The notes under the pieces are model-generated. The model was not told the origin of the DNA. It saw only the letters and a program-made list of their open reading frames with translations, and did no database searches. Shown piece after piece: positions 17,397-25,326 of a DNA stretch of 64,000 nt. The DNA comes from Siphonobacter sp. SORGH_AS_0500 (GTDB lineage Bacteria; Bacteroidota; Bacteroidia; Cytophagales; Spirosomataceae). The translations under genes were made by a program, and so were the position numbers. Position 1 is the first letter of the stretch. Every line of letters starts with the position of its first letter. The stretch covers positions 1 through 64,000 of the forward strand of contig NZ_NHPP01000023.1 of assembly GCF_002838835.1 (NCBI RefSeq), written 5' to 3'.

Positions 17397-17415
17397 TTCC
17401 TTCATAACCTATCTT

Positions 17416-18027
17416 ATGATCAAGAATATTATCTTCGATATGGGGAATGTCATTATTGATATTGACGTTCCGCTGACTTATCGGGCTTTTGCTCAAATGG
17501 CTAATCTTTCGGAAGAAGAAGCTACCCGACTTTTTCACGAAAAAGCTTTCTTTCATCAATTTGAAATTGGAAAAGTAAACGAAGCCGATTTTCGTAATTC
17601 GCTCCGCAATGAATTTAACGGAAGCTGGACGGACGAAGAAATCGATAAGGCCTGGTGTGCTTTATTACTCGAAATGCCCGTAGAACGTCTGGCACGTATT
17701 CAGGAACTGGCTAAAAAATACCGCGTTTTCCTACTGAGTAACACTAATTCCATCCATGTAACGGAGATTCTGAAGCGTGCCGATTCGCTTGGGTACGATT
17801 TTATGAGTCTTTTTGAGAAACCTTTTTTGTCCTACGAAATGGGTTTCATGAAACCAGATCCCGAATTTTACCGACAGGCTCTGCGGGAAGGTGGCGGATT
17901 ATTACCGGAAGAAACCCTCTTCATTGATGACAACGCCGATAATATTGAAGCGGCTGCCACCGTTGGCATACAAACGATCTGGTTGAATCCCATTGGCAGT
18001 GTTCTGGATAAATTGCTGAATTACTAG
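17416..18027 (+). CDS. HAD-IA family phosphatase (YihX-like)
   Basis: 203 residues. Motif I is FDMGNVIIDID with nucleophile D8, motif II is LLSNTN, motif III lysine lies in MGFMKPDPEFY, and motif IV is FIDDNADNIEAA. The alpha-helical cap sits between motifs I and II (subclass IA). The pattern is close to YihX-type sugar-phosphate phosphatases such as alpha-glucose-1-phosphate phosphatase, but the substrate cannot be fixed. It lies 41 bases before the M50 protease gene on the same strand. Confidence 0.88.
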   Translation: MIKNIIFDMGNVIIDIDVPLTYRAFAQMANLSEEEATRLFHEKAFFHQFEIGKVNEADFRNSLRNEFNGSWTDEEIDKAWCALLLEMPVERLARIQELAKKYRVFLLSNTNSIHVTEILKRADSLGYDFMSLFEKPFLSYEMGFMKPDPEFYRQALREGGGLLPEETLFIDDNADNIEAAATVGIQTIWLNPIGSVLDKLLNY

Positions 18028-18068
18028 CCATTTATTCATTCAGCCCACACTTAAGAAAACGTATATCT

Positions 18069-19220
18069 ATGAGCCGCACCCGGCGTCGACTATTCATTCA
18101 GATACTCTTATTCGTAGTAACCCTCGTTACCACCACTATCGCCGGAGCCGAGTGGATGCACGGTACTTCCTTGTTTTATGCGAATCCGCCACTCACGTTT
18201 ACGCAGGTTTTAGAGGGATTATACTTTTCCGTTCCTTTTCTGCTGGTCTTAACGTTTCATGAATTTGGTCACTATTTCACGGCTCGCTACAATAAGGTAA
18301 AAGTTACCCTACCTTTTTATATTCCACTCTGGTTTGGCCCTTTTACCACCATGGGCACCATGGGGGCCTTTATTCAGCTTAGAAGCCGGGTCAAGACCAA
18401 CAAGCAATACTTTGATATTGGCATTGCTGGTCCACTGGCGGGTTTTTTCGTTGCCCTGGGCCTACTTTGGTACGGGTTTACGCACTTACCACCCGCAGAT
18501 TATATCTTCACCATTCACCCCGAGTGGAAAGCCCTGGGTGATCAATATCCACAGCACGTCTATACCGAAGAAGCTCTGGCCGGACGCGGAGCTGTCAAAC
18601 TGGGCGATAACTTATTATTCTGGTTTTTCGAGAAATTCGTTGCCACCGGACCCGTTCCTTCTCCGTACGACATGGCGAATTATCCCTTTCTGTTTGCGGG
18701 GTATTTGTCACTCTTTTTCACGGCTCTCAACCTTTTCCCAATCGGTCAGTTAGACGGCGGGCACATTCTGTATGGATTAGTAGGTCGTCGCTGGCATCGT
18801 ATTATTTCGCCCATCATCTTTGTGGCTTTTCTGTTTTACGCGGGCCTCGGTTGGTTTAAATATCAGGACTTTAACCAGAGTAATACCGACGATTTTCTCA
18901 TTCAGGCGGGTTATCTGGCAGCCTATATTGGCCTGAATTTCATGGCCATGAGCCGCCTGCATCCCGATCGCTGGACGGTGGCTGCTCTGGCTTTAGGCAT
19001 GGTACTGATGCAATTGGTGATTAGTTATTTTTTCCCAGCCGTTGAAGGTTACCGTGGATTTTTGCTTTTTGCGGTCATGCTGGGACGTTTTCTGGGGGTT
19101 TACCATCCGCCAGCGGAAATCGAAGTACCCATTGGCTGGAAACGTCAGTTACTCGGCTGGTTTTCTTTACTGGTTTTTGTACTTTGCTTTAGTCCGAAAC
19201 CATTCATCATGTTTGAGTAA
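18069..19220 (+). CDS. Site-2 protease family protein (peptidase M50)
   Basis: 383 residues with about eight or nine transmembrane segments. Zinc motif HEFGH at residues 64-68, and the second ligand region LFPIGQLDGGH in a late helix (about residue 230). These define an intramembrane metalloprotease of the S2P/M50 family, without PDZ domain, unlike RseP. Substrate unknown; candidate roles are anti-sigma cleavage or signal-peptide remnant clearance. Same-strand neighbours with short gaps (HAD gene, acyltransferase) allow a three-gene operon. Confidence 0.9.
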   Translation: MSRTRRRLFIQILLFVVTLVTTTIAGAEWMHGTSLFYANPPLTFTQVLEGLYFSVPFLLVLTFHEFGHYFTARYNKVKVTLPFYIPLWFGPFTTMGTMGAFIQLRSRVKTNKQYFDIGIAGPLAGFFVALGLLWYGFTHLPPADYIFTIHPEWKALGDQYPQHVYTEEALAGRGAVKLGDNLLFWFFEKFVATGPVPSPYDMANYPFLFAGYLSLFFTALNLFPIGQLDGGHILYGLVGRRWHRIISPIIFVAFLFYAGLGWFKYQDFNQSNTDDFLIQAGYLAAYIGLNFMAMSRLHPDRWTVAALALGMVLMQLVISYFFPAVEGYRGFLLFAVMLGRFLGVYHPPAEIEVPIGWKRQLLGWFSLLVFVLCFSPKPFIMFE

Positions 19221-19278
19221 GTCCTGAAGCCCTGTTTTCCAAAACTGTAAACCGTACACTCTAAACTGAACACAAAAA

Positions 19279-19842
19279 ATGTTTCGCTGGATTGCCGCTT
19301 CTCTATTTCGCTTAGCAGGCTGGAAGCTCGCAGGTCCCTATCCAACGAGTTTATCCAAATACGTGTTAATGGTAGCTCCCCACGCCACCTCTAAAGATTT
19401 TTTCGTCGGCGTTGGAGCTCGGGCCGCTATAGGTCACTGGATTTATTACCTGGGTAAGAAAGAGTTATTTAAACCTGCTCCGGTAGCCTGGTTTATGAAG
19501 GCCATGGGTGGTTATCCGGTTGATCGCGGCAAAACCAAAAACTTTGTAGATAGTGTGGTAGACCTGTTTAACAATCACCAGGAATTTCGCATTTGCGTTA
19601 CTCCCGAAGGTACCCGTGGCGACGTTACGGAACTGAAAACGGGTTTTTATTATATGGCCTTAAAAGCTCAGGTTCCGATTATATTTTGTGCTTTTGATTA
19701 CGCCAGAAAGCTGGTTTACTTCGGAGAACCTTTTCGCCCTACTGGCAACTGGAATCAGGATAAAGTCGAAATCGCCCGCTTCTTTAATACGGTGCAGGGA
19801 ACGCGTAAATCCTGGATTCAGCATTACTTATCGGAAGCTTAG
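19279..19842 (+). CDS. Lysophospholipid acyltransferase family protein
   Basis: 187 residues of the PlsC/LPLAT fold. The HX4D catalytic motif is HATSKD at residues 35-40, and the phosphate-binding motif is PEGTRGD (about 114-120). Short, without the first transmembrane helix of PlsC, as in a group of acyltransferases seen in Bacteroidota. It probably esterifies a lysophospholipid or related acceptor at the inner membrane. It lies 58 bases after the M50 gene and converges on lpxB, with a shared hairpin between. Confidence 0.88.
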   Translation: MFRWIAASLFRLAGWKLAGPYPTSLSKYVLMVAPHATSKDFFVGVGARAAIGHWIYYLGKKELFKPAPVAWFMKAMGGYPVDRGKTKNFVDSVVDLFNNHQEFRICVTPEGTRGDVTELKTGFYYMALKAQVPIIFCAFDYARKLVYFGEPFRPTGNWNQDKVEIARFFNTVQGTRKSWIQHYLSEA

Positions 19843-19849
19843 TCTACTC

Positions 19850-19880
19850 ACTTCCCGAATGTTTAAACCCTTCGGGAAGT
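19850..19880. terminator. Bidirectional terminator, cttcccgaa family
   Basis: Stem acttcccgaa / ttcgggaagt, 11-base loop, between convergent genes. The same arms occur at 40863-40914 and, diverged, at 45025-45057. Confidence 0.85.
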
Positions 19881-19898
19881 TCTATTCTAACAGTACCA

Positions 19899-20999
19899 TT
19901 ACTTTTTCAAAGCCTTCACCATTAGCCCTCCGGTACGTTCGGAGGCTCCGGGTTGACCTATCAATTCCTGAAGTCGTTTGTATTCCTTGAGCATCGTTTG
20001 GCGGGATGCTCCTTCCAACGTCAGCTTTAATTCCTTCGCAATTCGTTCGGTATTAAATTCCTCCTGAATTAGCTCCTTTACTACTTCTTTATCCGCAATC
20101 AAATTTACCAAAGAGATAAATGGGACTTTGACTAATTGTTTGGCAATCAGGTAGGTTAAACTTCCTGCTTCATAACAAACCACTTCGGGAACATTGAACA
20201 AGGCCGTTTCCAGCGTAGCTGTCCCTGAGGTAACCAGAGCCGAATGAGCAACGGATAGTAGATCATATGAAGCATCCGTCACAAACGATAGATCGGCTAC
20301 ATCCGTTGCGTATAACGCATCGGAAAGATTCGAAACTTTTCCGATTACGAACTGATACTGAGGAAACTGATTCCGTACGGACAACATCTTCGGTAACATC
20401 CGCTTCACTTCCTGCACCCGACTACCCGGCAGTATGGCCACGATCGGACGTTCGCCCAGTCCGTGTTTAGCTTTGAAAGCAGGATTGGGCTGAAACGAAG
20501 CAATGGCATCCAGCAAAGGATTGCCCACATAATCTACTTCATAATCAAACTTGCGGAAGAAATCGACTTCAAAGGGAAAGATGCAGAACATCCGATCCAC
20601 TACCCGCTTGATTTTTAACGCTCGTTTCTGATTCCAGGCCCAGACTTTGGGCGAGATATAATAGAACGTGCGAATCTGGTGTTGTTTGGCGAAAGTCGCC
20701 ATGCGAAGATTAAAGCCAGCGTAATCAATTAGAATCAGAACATCAGGACGAAACGCAAGTATATGCTGTTTGCACTCCTTCATCTGCCGTCGGATGGTTC
20801 CATAATTTTTGGCAACCTCCCAGAAACCCATGAACGCGGAGTCGCGGTAATGATGCAGTAGATGAGCTCCAGCTTCCTCCATTAACTCCCCACCCCAACA
20901 TTGAATCTCAGCCGAAGCGTCGTGCTGCAAAATGCCCTTGATGAGATTGGAACCATGTAAATCACCCGAACGCTCGCCGGCAATGAGAAAGTACTTCAT
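19899..20999 (-). CDS. lpxB: Lipid-A-disaccharide synthase
   Basis: 366 residues, GT19 glycosyltransferase that joins UDP-2,3-diacylglucosamine and lipid X to form the lipid A disaccharide at the inner membrane. The N-terminus YFLIAGERSGDLHGSNLI, the central PKVWAWNQKRALKIKR, the PGSRVQEVKRMLP phosphate-binding loop and the ALVTSGTATLETALFNVPEVV acceptor region are all typical. Slightly short but full length for Bacteroidota. The upstream region (21008-21040) holds copies of the heptamer gttttca seen in the tract at 48.5 kb. lpxA, lpxC and lpxD are not in the window. Confidence 0.97.
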   Translation of the reverse strand: MKYFLIAGERSGDLHGSNLIKGILQHDASAEIQCWGGELMEEAGAHLLHHYRDSAFMGFWEVAKNYGTIRRQMKECKQHILAFRPDVLILIDYAGFNLRMATFAKQHQIRTFYYISPKVWAWNQKRALKIKRVVDRMFCIFPFEVDFFRKFDYEVDYVGNPLLDAIASFQPNPAFKAKHGLGERPIVAILPGSRVQEVKRMLPKMLSVRNQFPQYQFVIGKVSNLSDALYATDVADLSFVTDASYDLLSVAHSALVTSGTATLETALFNVPEVVCYEAGSLTYLIAKQLVKVPFISLVNLIADKEVVKELIQEEFNTERIAKELKLTLEGASRQTMLKEYKRLQELIGQPGASERTGGLMVKALKK

Positions 21000-21107
21000 G
21001 GGCTTAGTTTACTGTTTTCAGTTTGCAGTTTTCAGTTAAAATGGCATAAGCAAGTAAAAGCCCGTTACTCGAAATTGAAAACTGAAAACAGCAAACTGAA
21101 AACTAGT

Positions 21108-21530
21108 TTATTCTCCGTAATACTCCACAAAATTCTTGGGAGTTTCTATTAGTTTTAGGCTGTGAAGCTGGCTGCGACCTGCGGTGGATTCGGTTACTTT
21201 ATCCGCCAGAATTTTCCAGATTTCCATGACGAATACCTCACAGGTCGGAATTTTATCTTTCAGAAAATCAACCTCATGATTCAGGTTGCGGTGGTCTACC
21301 TTCTCAACGATGTGTTCTTTAACCAATTTGCCTAACTGCTTCATATCCATCACAAAGCCCGTATCGGGGTGCGGAAGGCCTTTCACCGTAACGATCAGTT
21401 CGAAATTATGACCGTGGAAGTAAGGATTGGCACAATTGCCGAAAACCTCGTAGTTCTGTTCATCGCTCCAACTCGGATTATAAACCCGGTGGGCTGCATT
21501 AAAATGCTCTACTCTTGATACATATACCAT
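21108..21530 (-). CDS. queD: 6-pyruvoyltetrahydropterin synthase / 6-carboxytetrahydropterin synthase family
   Basis: 140 residues. Zinc ligands are H14 (FNAAH), H39 and H41 (FHGHNF); the candidate catalytic cysteine is C33 (GNCANP), followed by a conserved DHRNLNH segment and PTCEVF and a final glutamate near KLIETPKNF. The fold converts 7,8-dihydroneopterin triphosphate to either carboxytetrahydropterin (queuosine pathway, QueD) or pyruvoyltetrahydropterin. The PTCE where QueD usually has PTAE leaves the exact activity open, so the gene symbol is tentative. A -7 box lies about 78 bases upstream. Confidence 0.85.
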   Translation of the reverse strand: MVYVSRVEHFNAAHRVYNPSWSDEQNYEVFGNCANPYFHGHNFELIVTVKGLPHPDTGFVMDMKQLGKLVKEHIVEKVDHRNLNHEVDFLKDKIPTCEVFVMEIWKILADKVTESTAGRSQLHSLKLIETPKNFVEYYGE

Positions 21531-21892
21531 CGTTCAGTGCTTGCTAAGTTCCACATTTTCCGATTCTGATCCGGTGGGAACGACCTAGCACCGATCAAAA
21601 CAGACCGCAAAGGTACGGTTTTCTATTACTATATTATTCTTTTCGATTCAAACTAAAACCACATTTTTCCTTTTCCTGAATTTGAGCAGAAATTAGCTAT
21701 CAATTTTTAGTCGATTTATTAATTACGTACTATTTCACCTACGCTAAAGTCTACACTTATTGAGAATATTATTAAATAAATACAATTTTTTCACAAAATC
21801 TTGACTAGGTTTTACCTAGCGATGCCCCTACCTTTGTTCTCTATTTAAAGAATTTCTATTCGAACGAAACTCTCCATACACTGCGAGGATCT
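21531..21892. promoter_or_regulatory. Divergent promoter region queD / hldD
   Basis: No gene. It holds TACCTTTG on the minus strand (21608-21615) for queD, TACCTTTG on the plus strand (21829-21836) for hldD, and a short palindrome ctaggt-ttt-acctag at 21805-21819 just upstream of the hldD -7 element. The middle (21640-21780) is AT-rich without further structure seen. Confidence 0.5.
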
Positions 21893-22858
21893 ATGATTAT
21901 CGTTACCGGAGCCGCTGGCTTTATAGGAAGTAATCTTATTCAACGGTTAAACGAGGATAAATTCAATTTTATCATTGCCGTTGATGATTTTTCGAATGTT
22001 GAAAAACAGAAAAATCTAGAAGATAAAAACATTCAGGAATACGTTGATCGGGAGCATTTCTTTGAGTGGCTCGATCAGAATTATCATGAAGTAGAATTCA
22101 TTTTTCACATTGGAGCCCGCACCGATACCACGGAGTTTAATTACGAGATCTTAGATCATTTAAACGTTAATTATTCCAAACAAATCTGGCGGAAATGCGT
22201 AGCCTATCAGATTCCGCTGGTCTACGCTTCGTCAGCTGCAACCTATGGTTTAGGTGAGTTAGGGTATGAAGATAATGAAAGTCTCATTCCAGAACTGAAA
22301 CCATTGAACCCCTACGGAGAATCAAAAAATCAGTTTGATATCTGGGCCCTACAACAGGAAGAGAAGCCTTTCTTCTGGGCGGGCCTGAAATTCTTCAACG
22401 TATACGGTCCTAATGAATACCACAAAGGCCGCATGGCTTCGGTGATTATGCACGCTCATCGTCAGATTAAATCGACGGGTGGTATGAAGTTGTTCCGTTC
22501 GCATAATCCCGATTTTAAAGACGGCGAACAGATGCGTGATTTCGTATACGTCCGCGATGTGGTTGAAGTTTGTATGTTCCTGATGTACAGTCGCAAAGAC
22601 TCCGGGATTTATAACCTCGGTAGTGGCAAAGCCCGTACTTTCCTGGATCTGGTTACGAGTACATTCAAAGCCATGAACTTGGAACCTAACATTGACTTCA
22701 TCGATACGCCGCTTGACATTCGCGATAAATATCAATATTTCACGGAAGCATCCATGAGCAAACTTCGTTCGATTGGTTACGACAAACCTTTCCACACGCT
22801 GGAAGAAGGCGTAACCGAATACGTAACGAAGTACCTGAACGACGCCAAGTACGTTTAA
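21893..22858 (+). CDS. hldD: ADP-glyceromanno-heptose 6-epimerase
   Basis: 321 residues of the extended short-chain dehydrogenase family. Rossmann motif TGAAGFIGSN at residues 5-14, HIGARTDTTE (family-typical with the A-TDT active-site region), YASSAATYG and the YGESK catalytic pair, and FNVYGPNEYHKGRMAS, which is diagnostic for heptose epimerases. It interconverts ADP-D- and L-glycero-manno-heptose for the lipopolysaccharide core. Single gene with a -7 element 57 bases upstream and a clear terminator. Together with lpxB nearby it shows a lipopolysaccharide-type outer membrane. Confidence 0.95.
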   Translation: MIIVTGAAGFIGSNLIQRLNEDKFNFIIAVDDFSNVEKQKNLEDKNIQEYVDREHFFEWLDQNYHEVEFIFHIGARTDTTEFNYEILDHLNVNYSKQIWRKCVAYQIPLVYASSAATYGLGELGYEDNESLIPELKPLNPYGESKNQFDIWALQQEEKPFFWAGLKFFNVYGPNEYHKGRMASVIMHAHRQIKSTGGMKLFRSHNPDFKDGEQMRDFVYVRDVVEVCMFLMYSRKDSGIYNLGSGKARTFLDLVTSTFKAMNLEPNIDFIDTPLDIRDKYQYFTEASMSKLRSIGYDKPFHTLEEGVTEYVTKYLNDAKYV

Positions 22859-22889
22859 TAACGTAACGTTTTCGTGTCTGAAGATACCG

Positions 22890-22920
22890 ACGCCTGAAGA
22901 AATTCTTCAGGCGTTATTTT
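22890..22920 (+). terminator. Terminator after hldD
   Basis: Perfect 11-bp stem acgcctgaaga / tcttcaggcgt, 3-base loop, then atttttt. Confidence 0.9.
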
Positions 22921-23030
22921 TTAAAACTTTCTCTCTCAAATTCAAATAAACTTTTCGCCTAGAATCGAACTCATTCGAGTAGTTAACAATTTGATTCTAT
23001 AGGTTCTCAATAATTTCTGAAAGCCATAGC

Positions 23031-23038
23031 TATTTTTG
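23031..23038 (+). promoter_or_regulatory. -7 element TATTTTTG directly before nspC
   Basis: Exact TAnnTTTG match ending six bases before the ATG at 23044. Transcription would then begin at or next to the start codon, so the message could be leaderless. Confidence 0.5.
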
Positions 23039-23043
23039 TCAGC

Positions 23044-24177
23044 ATGAACTATAATCTGATTCCTTCTCCGTGTTTTGTGCTCGAAGAAGCCAAATTGAAG
23101 CGTAATCTTTCTCTGCTTAAGTACGTACAGCAACAAGCTGGTGTGGAGATTATTTGTGCCCTGAAGGGTTACTCCATGTTCAGCACCTTTCCCCTTCTGC
23201 GGCAATACCTGGCAGGAGCTACTGCCAGTAGTATCAATGAAGCCCGGCTCATTAATGAAGAATGGGGTACAAAAGCTCATAGTTACGTCCCAGTCATTCG
23301 CGAAGACGAAATTGCAGAGTTAATTGAACGGTCTTCTCACCTGACTTTCAATTCCTGGCGACAGTTTGAGAAGTTTGGAAAGCAGGCTGCTTCTGCCGGC
23401 GTTTCGGTAGGGATTCGCATTAACCCTCAGTATTCTGAAGTTACCACTGATTTATATAACCCCTGCGTTCCTGGGTCTCGTTTAGGCGTTACCCGGGCCA
23501 TGTTGCCTGAACAATTACCCGCTGAAATTGAAGGTCTGCACTTTCATACCCTTTGTGAGAACGATTCTCACACATTGGAGCGGACACTCATACATGTAGA
23601 AGAACGCTTTGCGGATTTGTTACAGCAGGTGAAATGGCTCAACATGGGTGGTGGTCACCTCATTACCCGTGCCGATTATGATCCCGAACATTTAATTCAG
23701 GTGTTAAAGAATTTTAAAGCGAAATTCCCACACCTGAAAATCATCATGGAGCCGGGCTCAGCCGTCGGCTGGCAAACGGGTGTACTGGTTTCTACCGTTC
23801 TGGATGTAGTAGACGCTCAGGGGATTGATGTTGCCATGCTGGACGTTTCATTCTCCGCTCACATGCCTGATACGCTGGAGATGCCTTACAAACCCCGCAT
23901 TTTAGGAGCTCATCAGGACCCTGTAGCTGGTAAACCTACGTATCGCATGGGAGGAACTACCTGTCTGGCCGGCGATTACATGGGCGACTATAGTTTCGAT
24001 GAAGAGCTGAAAGAAGGCGACAAGATTGTACTGGATGATATGATTCACTACACGATGGTAAAGACGACGACCTTTAATGGAGTTAACCTGCCCAGCATTG
24101 GTATCTGGAAAGAAGATGATACCTTCCAGCTCGTTCGTAGTTATGGATATGAAAGTTATAAAGATCGTCTTTCTTAG
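23044..24177 (+). CDS. nspC: Carboxynorspermidine decarboxylase
   Basis: 377 residues of the alanine-racemase-fold, PLP-dependent decarboxylases. Lysine 41 in ICALKGYSM is the PLP Schiff base; MGGGHLITRADYD is the glycine-rich phosphate-binding loop; LHFHTLCENDSHTLE contains the active-site cysteine typical of CANSDC, and EPGSAVGWQTG and GDYMGDYSF are family-specific. It decarboxylates carboxyspermidine or carboxynorspermidine to the polyamine. Its pathway partner, the dehydrogenase, is at 43758-44975 on the same strand but 20 kb away. A terminator hairpin (24201-24230) follows. Confidence 0.95.
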   Translation: MNYNLIPSPCFVLEEAKLKRNLSLLKYVQQQAGVEIICALKGYSMFSTFPLLRQYLAGATASSINEARLINEEWGTKAHSYVPVIREDEIAELIERSSHLTFNSWRQFEKFGKQAASAGVSVGIRINPQYSEVTTDLYNPCVPGSRLGVTRAMLPEQLPAEIEGLHFHTLCENDSHTLERTLIHVEERFADLLQQVKWLNMGGGHLITRADYDPEHLIQVLKNFKAKFPHLKIIMEPGSAVGWQTGVLVSTVLDVVDAQGIDVAMLDVSFSAHMPDTLEMPYKPRILGAHQDPVAGKPTYRMGGTTCLAGDYMGDYSFDEELKEGDKIVLDDMIHYTMVKTTTFNGVNLPSIGIWKEDDTFQLVRSYGYESYKDRLS

Positions 24178-24200
24178 AAATTTCGATTGACGGAAATATT

Positions 24201-24230
24201 AAAGATGCCAGCAAAAAAGCTGGCATCTTT
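24201..24230 (+). terminator. Terminator after nspC
   Basis: aaagatgccagc-aaaaaa-gctggcatcttt: 12-bp perfect stem followed by aatttt. Its core is the founder-like copy of the repeat that continues to 24575. Confidence 0.85.
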
Positions 24231-24279
24231 AATTTTAAGCATTGCTTATTCTTTCATTACTAGAAATCCAATAACTCGT

Positions 24280-24575
24280 GATGCCAACGAAAAGGCTGGC
24301 ATCAACTCCCCTAGCCATCACTTGTTTGTTGTTACTACAATTCTACTAACTCATGATACCAGCAAAAAGGCTGGCATCGGCATACCTTCAGCTTTTTCCC
24401 ACAAAACTTTAGCAGCCACCGATGCCAGCCTTTTCGCTGGCATCAACCACCCCAGCCATCATTTATTCATTGTTACTTTAACTCCACCAACTCATGATGC
24501 CAGCGAAAAAGCTGGCATCGGTATACCTTAGCTTTGCTTATTTCCCATGAAACTTTAGGAGCTATCGATGCCAGC
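24280..24575. repeat. Tandem duplicated unit of gatgccagc hairpins
   Basis: Two diverged tandem copies of a unit of about 141-146 bases (24280-24420 and 24421-24566), plus the start of a third (24567-24575). Each unit has two hairpins of the form gatgccagc-gaaaa-gctggcatc, separated by the shared segments ccatcacttgttt/ccatcatttattc and ataccttcagcttttt/ataccttagctttgct. Copies are at 24280, 24355, 24421 and 24496. No protein-coding character: the frames across it merely repeat HDTSKKAGI-like peptides from the hairpins. Confidence 0.85.
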
Positions 24576-24590
24576 TTTTATTAATAGTAG

Positions 24591-25136
24591 TTACCCTACT
24601 TTCTCTACAACCAGATTATGGTTCGTATAAATACAAATATCCGCAGCGATGTGAAGGCTCTCGCGAACCATTTCTTCGGCTGTCAGATTTGTCGCATGCT
24701 TCTTCAGAGCAATCGCGGCAGCCTGAGCGAAGTTTGAACCGGAACCAATAGCTGCAATGCCATTTTCGGGTTCCAAGACATCTCCCGTTCCTGAAATAAT
24801 TAATATTTCTTCCGCATTAGCCACGATCAGCATGGCTTCCAATTTCCGCAAGTAGCGATCAGTACGCCAGTCTTTGGCTAATTCAATGGCCGCCCGTTTC
24901 ATATTCTGACCATAGGCATTGAGTTTTTCCTCAAAACGCTCGATCAGGGTAAACGCATCGGCAGTGCTTCCTGCAAAACCAGCTATGATTTTACCCCCAG
25001 CCAGCTTACGAATTTTTTTCACATTGGATTTCGCAACGGTATTACCCATCGTTGCCTGTCCATCGGCACCAACGACTACTTCGCCGTTATGCACAATTCC
25101 TAATACGGTAGTCGAATGAATTTCCACGGGTTTCAT
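24591..25136 (-). CDS. hslV: ATP-dependent protease subunit HslV
   Basis: 181 residues, the proteasome-beta-like peptidase of the HslUV (ClpQY) complex in the cytoplasm. The mature N-terminal threonine is T9, after an eight-residue propeptide (MKPVEIHS), in STTVLGIVHNGEVVVGADGQATMG. GSGSNFAQAAA and the C-terminal ADICIYTNHN are typical. The ATPase partner hslU, often adjacent, is not in this window. It is read leftward, 190 bases after the E2 gene, with a terminator in the gap. Confidence 0.96.
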   Translation of the reverse strand: MKPVEIHSTTVLGIVHNGEVVVGADGQATMGNTVAKSNVKKIRKLAGGKIIAGFAGSTADAFTLIERFEEKLNAYGQNMKRAAIELAKDWRTDRYLRKLEAMLIVANAEEILIISGTGDVLEPENGIAAIGSGSNFAQAAAIALKKHATNLTAEEMVRESLHIAADICIYTNHNLVVEKVG

Positions 25137-25154
25137 AGTATCATTTTCATGGTT

Positions 25155-25192
25155 ATAAAAACGGCCCCGAATAACATTCCGGAGCCGCTTTT
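25155..25192 (-). terminator. Terminator after pyruvate dehydrogenase E2 gene
   Basis: On the minus strand: aaaaagcggctccgg, a loop, cggggccgttttt; one bulged G and one G-T pair. It separates E2 from hslV. Confidence 0.7.
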
Positions 25193-25326
25193 TAGTTGTT
25201 GGTTGACTGTTAATCGGTTGTTAGTTCAACTACACCTAACAATCAACCCTTTTATTTTAAGGATGAGTCAGTTTTAATTGTAATTGATTTCTAACAACCA
25301 TCAACTAAAAACTAACAACAAACTAT

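Noticed and set aside
24187..24531. Open frame of about 114 codons across the nspC hairpin array
   Set aside because: Its repeats come from the duplicated hairpin DNA; no family, no promoter, and the same DNA is palindromic.
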